A stretch of DNA of 64,000 nucleotides from Heterobilharzia americana. Its lineage: Eukaryota; Platyhelminthes; Trematoda; Strigeidida; Schistosomatidae. Below, one piece after another: positions 38,230 to 47,764 of this stretch (within the stretch, counting starts at the first letter, position 1; every line of letters begins with the position of its first letter). Under the pieces are notes generated by a model. It saw nothing but the letters and a program-made list of their open reading frames with translations. It did not search any database and was not told the DNA's origin. Location: NCBI GenBank assembly GCA_944470555.2, contig OX104129.1:43991998-44055997 (forward strand), in the 5' to 3' direction. Made by a program: the position numbers and the translations under genes.

Positions 38230-38860
38230 GGATTAAATTAAATCAAACATGATTAGACGTAAATGTGTCGCTAACCTGTGAGGTTTGTGATTGCTTGTTC
38301 TAGCCCTGTACTGAATGGTAGGCTGTCTAGTCGGGCCTAGATTGACAAAATCAGTGTAGAACCTCGCATACAAGTGCATCGGTTCATGTTGTCGTACTTC
38401 ACTGCAGCATGCAAAGAACAAGTCGTTACAAAAGGACTGATATCGAAGTAGACCAAGGTATATTATAGGAGGAGAAGGAATTTAGTCAAAACTTTCAAGA
38501 TTTAGGAGGAGTGAATACAATTGCCCCATTGTGACTGATTTTACCAAGAGTTCTCAACCACTGACTCCTATTGTCTCGAGGATCCCAGCTAGGCAGTTTA
38601 CACACGGCTCACATGAATAGTCGGAGACTTCACACACTTGTGCCACGTCTTGGTCTGGCCACCATGAGCCTTCTTGCAACCTAATCCAACTTCTAGCGTT
38701 GCAAGTTGAGGTAGAGGGTGGTTCAGTATACGGAACACATGTGCAAGCCACTACAATCGCTGAAGGTTCTACAATTTCATCGACTAAGTTGCCTGTTTTG
38801 CTTAGCCTGAACAATGCTATCATGGTGATCCTACCGTACGTGACCAATGTTACGAAGACA
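38230..38860 (-). mobile_element. 5'-truncated RTE 3' fragment, minus strand
   Basis: Read on the minus strand from 38850, it shows 'LSKTGNLVDEIVEP' (the 'VDEVVNLHR' region of SR2-like RT), then 'RSWIRLQEGSWWPDQDVAQV' and 'LAGILETIGVSG', the eroded ORF C-terminus. The 3' tail (38400-38340) contains the complement of 'gcgaggttctacactgattt', the family tail also seen at 54610-54635. Stops interrupt the frame. Confidence 0.7.
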
Positions 38861-41730
38861 CCAATGGCCTAAAACATGTAACCGCTTCATATATTCTACT
38901 TTAGGCTGTTATCTGTCTGCAGCATAATAGAACCAAACCGGCTTCAATGCAGACTACTTGTCCACAGAATTTTTTCCTATTGTAAACTTCTAGTCCTAAT
39001 TTCCTCAAGGCACCCATATTAAGCATACTGGTCAATTTTTCCAGATATCTGTAGGAATCATATCAAGATGTAGCATTCATTAAACAGTTTTCTCTTATCG
39101 GTATGTGTTCCTCAAAATGAGTATCCACGACACTTTTTTCTGTAAGTGTATCATCCTTAAGTAATAACGATTACTTTATCAATACTAAACTTCAAAGAAG
39201 AAATTGCTTATGTGTACACATAACGTCGGACACGAAAATAATTTTAATGTTTGGTCGAACTAATTAAAACTTAGAGTGTTTCCTGTTCCCTTAGAGCAGT
39301 ATGTTAACATTAGTATTGCGAATCAGAGATTCAGTAGATGACAAAACATATCTTACTTTCATCGGCCTTAATTTTTCTCATCTTAAGCTTTGGTTGTCAT
39401 ATTTGCCTATTTTGAAAGAAGCTCATTACGAAGTCGAAAAATGCTTTCAATCCTCTCAAAACCATGATATTTTGAGTCTACATAGTATTCATTTTTTGTA
39501 ACAGATCTCCAAAATTGAATTTCTAACAACTAATTTTTCATCCTTGTGATCTTAATTGCAATTGCTGATCATATAGTCGTAACGTCATCAACTCATACTC
39601 AGTTAAATCAGAAATCAAAAATTAACTACTGAATAAGTGGTAGTTAGTAGCATGGTTCAAGTCAAAATCATTCGAATAGAGTAGAATGGAATAAATGTCA
39701 TCATGAAGTTGTAGCTAGCTTAGATAATGAGTAACTTTGTTAAGAATTCACAGAGAGGACCATTTTTAAATTTCAAACTATCATATATGAAAGTCGCTTT
39801 GAGATTTTAAAGGTTATCCATCTTTTCGTTTAATGGAATCAAATCCAAGTTAGTAGTATGTGTTTCCGATAGTCATAATAGCAATCAGAATGAAACAATT
39901 GTAGTGTAAACAGTAGTTCGAATAAATTTTCTGTATAGGGATGTGGTTACCTATACTTGAACTAAATTTAGTGGCTGAAGTATTTACAGTAAATGTTACC
40001 TCATTGAAAGCTATGCAATTAGGTCTGTTTCGTTTCATAGCAAAAAAGAACCCACAGATATCTACAGTAGTTCACAGTATCGTATAAACTAATACAAGAG
40101 GAAACGATAAAAAATGTTAGCAATGAAAAATTTCAAGTAGTTGCAAAATGTTTTAACTAAATGAAGATTAAATAAGATAAAAATATGTCCTGTTGTTCCT
40201 GAGTTATAAGACATTCAGTTCTCTATACATCTCAACTAGAAAGGTAAAGACTTAATGACTCATAAGTATAAGCAAATAGTTGCTTGTCGTAAGTAGCCTT
40301 TAAATAACCAGCAGATTTTGCGATATTTCTTATTTGAGAATGTCAGTTGTACTCTCTGTGATAATCCTAATAACTTACCATTAACCCCCCTTATTCAATA
40401 AACAAATCAATGAACAAGTTTAGAATTTCAAAATTTCACTCAGTAGTTTTGAGATAGTTTTGAATAGATATGCATATCTTGTTTTATCACTTTTAACTTG
40501 AGAATAGAAAATCTTCACAAATAATGTTCAGAAGTTTCCAGTAAAGACATTCTTTATGCATAGGAACTTCTTTTACTTTAATAGAAATGAATTGTTCTGT
40601 TCAACTGAAGGAAATATCTGTGCAAAATATTGATTCTGAACTCAAAAGAATAAACAGCTTACAACACTTTCATCCTTTCATGAAAAAAAGACTGAGTCGT
40701 TGAAAATGGCATAGGTTTTAAAAATCCTGCGAAACCGTTGCTTGGTGCAACTTAAAATTATGACGTTAAACAGCTAGATCGGACGAAGAACCAGTGTTTT
40801 GGACCATTTTTCTTTGTAAAAGTAAATGTCGCAATCTCTTCTAAACTTACATATTAGCTAAGAACATTTAGTCGGTGTTCCTACTATATTGAACAATCTC
40901 TTGCCATAGCTCATGTCATCTTTTGTTTAGAATCCCTGAAATGGTCTTTCATACTTACTAACTTCAACCAAGTTTAGTTTTCATGGTTAAGAAAACACTT
41001 AACTCTACGAACGACCAAACATACCTGTAACTCGTAAATCACCAGTAGTTTTAATCACCCTCTTACTATATTCGTTACCGGAAGTTGTTTTCTTTTATAA
41101 TCTGTTGAATGCACATATATCTGACTGTTCTACATCCAATGTTGAATGAAGTATAAAAGGATGCTACATTTAGCGACTAGAATTGGAACTACTTAGTTAG
41201 GAAAAAACTCCGAAAGCAAGAGTTCTTTACTAAGCTCATTTAATATTTATACCAAAAAGTATATCGGCAAAGATAGAATGATTAAGTGTTTATTATCACA
41301 CCTAATGAAAGATGAATTGGTGGTAACTCAAATATGATAATCCCAAATCTTGTTTTCAGCTGCCCACTTTAACTTTAAAGGCATGACAATTTCCTATTAG
41401 TATTATTTCATATTCCTTTGAAATAAATTGCGTAAAAAAGACAAGATGGTTAAAAATTACTTAGATACTAACGTATACAAGATATGAGAGAATAGAAGGA
41501 ACTGTTATTATGAATACATAGGTTGACATTTCAATGTAATTCTTCGCAAATATACAGTTTGCAGGAGCTTTCAGCAAATAGGTCACCCAGAGATGTTCAA
41601 CACAAAACAAAGTGTGAAGGAATTTTTATGAGATGTAGGGCTGAACAAATATTATGATAAAGATGATGGGAAGAGACATCATTGTTATGCATACTGGCAT
41701 AAAGATCAAATTTACTTTCGATTTAAACAC
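38861..41730. other. AT-rich intergenic DNA
   Basis: Except for the exon-like segment at 39295-39501, no gene, RNA or repeat family was recognised. The base composition is clearly more AT-rich than 1-33 kb. Confidence 0.4.
39295..39501 (+). other. Exon-like open segment, unrecognised
   Basis: A splice-acceptor-like run 'tgttcccttag' precedes a frame with ATG at 39301 and TAA at 39499-39501. The start 'MLTLVLRIRDSVDDKTYLTF' faintly recalls the 'MVLRI..DD' strand of ornithine-decarboxylase-type enzymes, but the catalytic segments that should follow are absent nearby. This is at best a pseudo-exon; function is not assigned. Confidence 0.2.
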
Positions 41731-42709
41731 ATAAAATAAACGAAAACCCCACCTTGAGGTTATTTATCCATTAGGAATACAGTGTTCAGTAAAAAGACAT
41801 TGAATACCATGCTTAAAATCTACCTCAGCCTGGAAAGTCTACGCTGTAATTAACTTGCTTACTGAATACCACTTTCCAGTATCCCTGTTCATGTCATTAG
41901 ACTTGAAAATATCTACAGAATACAGAGATCACTAGAATATGCTGAGTTTATGCTATACATGTTTTCAATTGCATGACAAAGTCAGCGAGAATAAATAGTC
42001 ACACACTCATCTGAGAAATGAAAGAAAATCTCTGATCAAAGAGCTGAACAAACTATTCTCTGAGATCTGATGAACTGATAATGCTCCATCACTTAAGAAT
42101 GAAGTCACTTCATAGTCTTAGTTCTCGTAGTCGATTTGCATGCATCAATAGAAACACCATTCGTGGAGTAAGGTCATACAATTTATTTCATAGAATTTTC
42201 ACCAGATGCCTTCAACCTGAAGAGACAAATAATTATTGTGAAAACTCTAACATACTTTGCATGAATAATCATAAGATGTAATTTCGTGTTTCAGATATCA
42301 GAAAAACTAACTTGATTTCACAACACAGAGGAAGTTGGAGTAATATCACAATAAATAGCACCTCAATATTAAGTAGGCAGTGGGATCTGAAGAGGTGCAA
42401 CAATTAAACCTCCTCGACTTACGCATGATACGTTAACGTGATGGTATAATACAGAGCAGCATTCACCGTGAAACAAAATGAGGCAGTAAATATTAGAAGT
42501 TCATGCTTTTATTCAATTAGCTACAAGAGGGGTTCGGTGAGAACAGTGTATCATAGGGAGAAGGAACTGTGCTCTCAAGGAAGGCTTCAGAAGAAACTCA
42601 CTCAAATGATTGAAATTTTTTTCGCTATAATGGTTATCTAGTGAATTTCGCGTATGAGTACTGAAGAAGTAAGAGGAAGATATAGGAGAGCAATACTGTG
42701 AAAAATTAA
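41731..42709 (+). repeat. Left arm of a ~1 kb long inverted repeat
   Basis: This arm is the near-exact reverse complement of 43446-43792 plus 47140-47764. It starts 'ataaaataaacgaaaacccc' and ends near 'caatactgtgaaaaattaa'. Mismatches are rare over the ~970 aligned bases. The only sizeable difference is about 20 bp near 42356-42375, present here but missing from the right arm beside the retrotransposon insertion. No transposase is visible in the arm; the frame 42081-42281 has no domain. Confidence 0.93.
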
Positions 42710-43445
42710 TCATTGTTCTTTATGTAAACTTTTGAAGGGGAATTTGTTGCCACGAGAAGAAACCGACGAACTAGAAGTGTACTGCTGGGGCTATCTAGTT
42801 GCGAGACTTATGTGATTATATCCATCAACATGCCGTATCATAAAGTCTACACCAGGCATATTTTCAACTTCTTGTAACTGTAACTGTATTTATCACTTCA
42901 CTTGTACACTTGGAAGCAATTATATAGGAGAAATAAGGGTGGTTGTTGTGTAGTTGAATTGCCAAGAGCTTGCTTAGAAGTCTACGTCTCAGAGGTTTGT
43001 CATCATTCGGCAGTGCAATGTTGCTTACTTCATATGGGACACTAAGTTGATGCAGTGAAGTACACAGCAGTTAACACTAAAAAGAAATTTATGAGCACTT
43101 TGGATTACAAAGGCATTACTATCCAATTAATACAATCAAGATTGTGTGTTTTTAACTGCCTGCCTTTAAGGGAGGAAGTTAAGAACGTCTAACAGCCCTG
43201 GTAGTGAATGTCTTTTTCACCTCAGTTACCTTCTTCTAGCCCAATGGAAGATCTGTAAAGTCTTAATTTTACGTCTGCAACTATGCACCTTCGTCGCAGC
43301 TAATGATTTTTAGTGATTATTTATCTTCGCCAGTTTTTATTTTCAGAGCTAGTTTTTTCACAGCATCTAATGATCTCGTCTACTTACAACGAATCTTAGT
43401 TAGCTCATTTAGGAAGAAAATACCTTTGCAACGACTAAAAACTGG
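42710..43445. other. Spacer (loop) of the long inverted repeat
   Basis: About 736 bp between the arms with no open frame of note and no recognised domain or RNA. It contains 'tgtaactgtaactgta', a small tandem repeat. If the locus is transcribed this would be the hairpin loop. Confidence 0.7.
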
Positions 43446-43792
43446 TTAATATTTCACAGTATTGCTGTCCTATATCTTCCTCTTACTTCTTCAGTACTCA
43501 TACGCGAAATTCACTAGATAACCATTATAGCGAAAAAAATTTCAATCATTTGAGTGAGTTTCTTCTGAAGCCTTCCTTGAGAGCACAGTTCCTTCTCCCT
43601 ATGATACACTGTTCTCACCGAACCCCTCTTGTAGCTAATTGAATAAAAGCATGAACTTCTAATATTTACTGCCTCATTTTGTTTCACGGTGAATGCTGCT
43701 CTGTATTATACCATCACGTTAACGTATCATGCGTAAGTCGAGGAGGTTTAATTGTTGCACCTCTTCAGATTCCACTGCCTACTATTGTGATA
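43446..43792 (-). repeat. Right arm of inverted repeat, inner part
   Basis: Reverse complement of about 42376-42709. It begins after 'ctggttaat' and ends at TATTGTGATA (43783-43792), the left copy of the 10 bp direct repeat flanking the inserted element. Compared with the left arm it lacks about 20 bp just before this point. Confidence 0.92.
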
Positions 43793-44037
43793 ACCTCTCC
43801 TGCCTAACTAGTTCACTAGTTACTAGCCGGCCCTAAGCCCGGGTAAAGAGGGAAGGTTGGGGGTAGGGCTAGGAACTCTACCTCGTAAAACCAATCCAAC
43901 TGCTAAAGAAACTTCAAAGTACAAACAAAATAAAAAATAAAAACAAAGTTATTCCTCACTGGAATTGGAGAGGCGAAAGGATACCGGTTGGTGAAAGCCT
44001 TCGGGAAGCCAATTGGCCGATGTGTCTTCTCTCCCTC

Positions 44038-44756
44038 GATGAAAGTGAAAGTAAACGTGGGGACATGGAATGTCCGCACCATGTTTGAACCTAGCAAGGC
44101 AGCCCAGATTGCAAAGGAGATGAGAAGGCATCGCATTGAAGTGCTAGGACTTTGCGAAAGCAGATGGAATTGAAGTGGACTCTCCAGACCGTCAACTGGA
44201 GAGTCAATAATCTACCTCGATACTGTCTCCCAGACGACAACCACGAGCACACTGAGTTATGGAGTGGCTATCATGAAATCCCCAAGAGCATCAAAGCCTT
44301 CACGCAGTGAGAACCAATCTCCTCCTCCTCCTCCTCCAGGATCATGACAGCAAGATTCAACTCAAAAGGAAGGGAAGTCATAATCACAAAATGCTATGCT
44401 ACACACCTACAAATAATGCAGATGAAGAGAAGAGGAAAGAATTCTACAGACAACTGCAATCAGTCAGTACTGGACAAGACTCCAGTTGGAAACATCAAAA
44501 TTCGAATAGGCGGGGCGACCTGAATGACAAACTGAGGGGAGTGGACAACACAGGAAGAGAACCGAACATGGGTGGAGAAACATTCGGTGAAATGAACGAG
44601 AATGGAGAATTGTTTAAGGACTTCTGCGCATTCAACAATTTGGTGATTGGAGACACTGTGTTCAAGCACAAGGATATTCATAAGGTGGCATGGATTTCAC
44701 CGGACACCAGGACACTAAAAATCATATCGACTTCATCTCGATATGAAGAAAGTTGA
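44038..44756 (+). pseudogene. Retrotransposon endonuclease domain, broken
   Basis: Frames at 44038-44175 and 44307-44756 carry RTE endonuclease features: 'NVGTWNVRTMFE' at the start, 'EVLGLCESRWN' (metal-binding Glu region), 'CYTPTNNADEEKRKEFYRQL', and 'FGEMNENGELFKDFCAFNNL', then 'HKVAWISPD'. The enzyme normally nicks target DNA to prime reverse transcription. Stops after 44171 and frame changes inactivate this copy. Confidence 0.8.
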
Positions 44757-45368
44757 GACGCAGCCTACTGGACACAAGATCAAGAAGCGGAGCCGATGCA
44801 GTTTCACACCACTCACTATCTAGTGCAAGCAACCTACCGGCAAAATCAAGTTGAAAGCCTTCAAGGAAGTTGGTGATAGACCACAGTTCAAGTTCAACAC
44901 CCAAGACCGAAACTGAACTGAAGGACGAAACTACAAAGAAAATCTTCACGACAGCCATCAAGAACAATTGGGAGATATCGAGCAGCATCCCTGAAGAAAC
45001 CTGTGTAGATAAGCACTGGAACTCTTTGAAAGCTGTATGGAAAGAAACCTGCACAACCGTATTAAGAAGGAAGAAGAAAGAAGATAGGGAATGGATCTCG
45101 ATGGACACATGAAAGCTGATAGAGGAGGGAGAGGAGGATGGTGAAGCAGGAGATGAACCAGTGGAGGGATGCACAACAAGAAGAGGAACTGAGTATAATG
45201 TATAAAACACTACACTGGACAAAGAAGTAAAGAAGGGTGCGCAGAAAAACAGAAGACACTTCCACAACACACTGGCAAGTGAAGCAGAACAGGCTGCAGG
45301 TAAGAGAGACCTGACGACATTGTATCAAATAACCAGGTTGCTATCTGAGAGGGAGGAGATCAACACGG

Positions 45369-46692
45369 ATGAATGCAATAAAAGATGATGAAGGGAATCT
45401 AATTACTAAAGAAGAGGAACAAAGGAAACGATGGGCTTACCACTTCAAGGAGCTGTTGAATCGACCACCATCACCTGCACTTCATCCAGAAATACCACCT
45501 GCGGCTGCAGAACTACAAGTGAACACAAATCCTCCAACAAAAGTCGAAGTCCTGAGCGCCATAAAGCTACTGAAATGCGGGAAAGCAGCAGGACCAGATG
45601 GAATCCCGCCAGAAGCACTGAGAACAGACGCAGGGACAACAGCAGACACGCTCATACCACTATTGCAGAAGGTCTGGAAGGAAGGAAGGAAGGAAGGAAG
45701 GAAGGAAGGAAGGGAAGGTACCTGATGATTGGAAGAAAGGCTACCTTGTCAAACTCCCGAAGAAGGACGAACAAGTGTTTGCAAAAACTGGTTCGAATTA
45801 CACTCCTGTTTACCCCAAGCAAAATATTAGGCTGCATCATCCTGGAGAGGCTAAATGATGCACTGGATTCAAAACTAAAACCGGAACAGGCTGGCTGGAT
45901 TCAGGAAGTACGAATCATGTGTGGACCAAATTGCAATGCTTCGCATCATCATACAACAGAGTAAAGAATGGCATTCAACTCTCTACCCTAACTCCATAGA
46001 CTTTGAGTAGGCCTTTGACAGCGTCGACCGACAAGTAATTTGGCAACCGCTTCAACACTATGGATAACCACAAACGTTTGTCAACCTCATTCAACAACTA
46101 TATGAAGAGGCCACATGCCAAGTAATTCACAATAGGTAGCTCAGTGATGCTTTTGAAGTGAAGACAGAAATGAAACAAGGCTGTCTACTATCACCCATGA
46201 CATTCCTGATTGTAGTGGACTGGATCATGCAACAGATAGTGGGGAGCGAAAAGAGGGGGATATGCTGACTAGGCGGATGAAAAGAGCCTTAAAGATTTGG
46301 ATTTCACCGATAACTTGTGTCTAGGGTCACACCAACTTGAAGATGTACAGGCGAAAACTAACAAGTTGACAGAAGAGGCAGCGAAGACGGGACTTCAAGT
46401 GAATGTAGAGAAGATAGAGGTGATGAAGATACTCAAACAACGCCACCACCACCAACAACAAGCTCCAATTACCATCAACGGGAAAAACTTAAAGGAAGTA
46501 GTCTCTCTCGCCTACTTAGGCAGTACTGTTTCGACTACAGGCAGCACAAAAGAAAACGTCAAAGCCAGGATCGGAAAAGCAAGACAGGCGTTCATTAGCC
46601 TGAAACCAGTGTGGAGATCTGCACTTAGCATGTGGAACAAGATCCGGATTCTCAACACCAGCGTCAAGTCAGTGCTTCTATATGGTGATTGA
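45369..46692 (+). pseudogene. Retrotransposon reverse transcriptase, broken
   Basis: The frame at 45369 shows 'EEQRKRWAYHFKELLNRPPS' and 'IKLLKCGKAAGPDGIPPEAL', standard RT entry motifs. It is then disrupted by a GGAA repeat; after it 'WKKGYLVKLPKK' appears in another frame. At 46288 on, 'LKDLDFTDNLCL' sits where the catalytic F/YADD box belongs, so the second Asp is Asn (FTDN, 46303-46314). The C-terminal part continues with 'AYLGSTVSTTGS' and 'VKARIGKARQAF', ending near 'VKSVLLYGD'. The protein cannot be functional. Confidence 0.82.
45674..45719 (+). repeat. GGAA tetranucleotide microsatellite inside the RT frame
   Basis: About nine tandem GGAA/AAGG units follow 'gtctgg'. They are inserted exactly between 'VWKE' and the expected 'VPDDW' ('gtacctgatgattgg' at 45719-45733), and expand a naturally AAG/GAA-rich codon stretch, shifting the frame. 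Confidence 0.9.
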
Positions 46693-47139
46693 GAGACTTG
46701 GCGCGTTACGAAAGGTATTTCCAACAAACTACAGACATTCATCAACAACTGCCTACGCTCGTTCCTGAACTTCAGGTGGCCGGAAAGAATAAGCAGCAAG
46801 GAACTCTGGCCGGGCAACGGACCAACGAAGAAAGAACCTATCGCCCAATAAGTATGCATAACGAAGTGGAGATGGATTGGGCATACACTGAGAAGGCCGA
46901 CTGAGGACATCATGCTTCAGGCCCTCGAATGGAATCCGAAAGGGAGGCGACGAGATGGGCATCCGAGGGTGACATGGAGGAGATCGTGCGAGGAAGAAAT
47001 GATAGCTTTTAGGCTGTCGTGCAGCCAGGTTCAAAAGTTTGCAGAGAACAGAGTGAAAGGGGGACGTGCTACTGAAGCCCTATGTTTCATTAGGAACCCG
47101 AGGGATAAATAATAATAATGATAGTTACAATAGTAAATT

Positions 47140-47764
47140 TATTGTGATATTACTCCAACTTCCTCTGTGTTGTGAAATCAAGTTAGTTTTTCTGATATCT
47201 GAAACACGAAATTACATCTTATGATTATTCATGCAAAGTATGTTAGAGTTTTCACAATAATTATTTGTCTCTTCAGGTTGAAGGCATCTGGTGAAAATTC
47301 TATGAAATAAAATTGTATGACCTTACTCCACGAATGGTGTTTCTATTGATGCATGCAAATCGACTACGAGAACTAAGACTATGAAGTGACTTCATTCTTA
47401 AGTGATGGAGCATTATCAGTTCATCAGATCTCAGAGAATAGTTTGTTCAGCTCTTTGATCAGAGATTTTCTTTCATTTCTCAGATGAGTGTGTGACTATT
47501 TATTCTCGCTGACTTTGTCATGCAATTGAAAACATGTATAGCATAAACTCAGCATATTCTAGTGATCTCTGTATTCTGTAGATATTTTCAAGTCTAATGA
47601 CATGAACAGGGATACTGGAAAGTGGTATTCAGTAAGCAAGTTAATTACAGCGTAGACTTTCCAGGCTGAGGTAGATTTTAAGCATGGTATTCAATGTCTT
47701 TTTACTGAACACTGTATTCCTAATGGATAAATAACCTCAAGGTGGGGTTTTCGTTTATTTTATT
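47140..47764 (-). repeat. Right arm of inverted repeat, outer part
   Basis: Reverse complement of about 41731-42356. It opens with the second TATTGTGATA copy and ends 'cgtttattttat'. Just outside, 47762-47808 repeats in diverged form an internal arm segment (47475-47521: 'agatgagtgtgtgactattt' versus 'agatgagttggtgaccattt'). Confidence 0.93.

Larger units (their letters stand above)
43793..47139 (+). mobile_element. Near full-length RTE-type non-LTR retrotransposon inserted in the inverted repeat
   Basis: This 3.35 kb insertion interrupts the right arm and is flanked by TATTGTGATA (43783-43792 and 47140-47149), a probable target-site duplication. It has a GC-richer 5' leader, an apurinic endonuclease-like frame, a reverse transcriptase frame and a 3' end 'gggataaataataataatg', the short TAA-type tail typical of RTE elements. 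The coding parts are broken by stops and frameshifts (next entries). A minus-strand 3' fragment of the same family lies at 52690-52862, and a bare tail near 60628-60672. Confidence 0.88.

Noticed and set aside
42081..42281. Small protein encoded in the inverted-repeat arm
   Set aside because: The frame is not accompanied by any motif, and high arm identity explains its presence without coding constraint.
44722..45270. 182-codon minus-strand frame inside the RTE element
   Set aside because: Ser/Leu-rich antisense of the Lys/Glu-rich retrotransposon ORF, no independent support.
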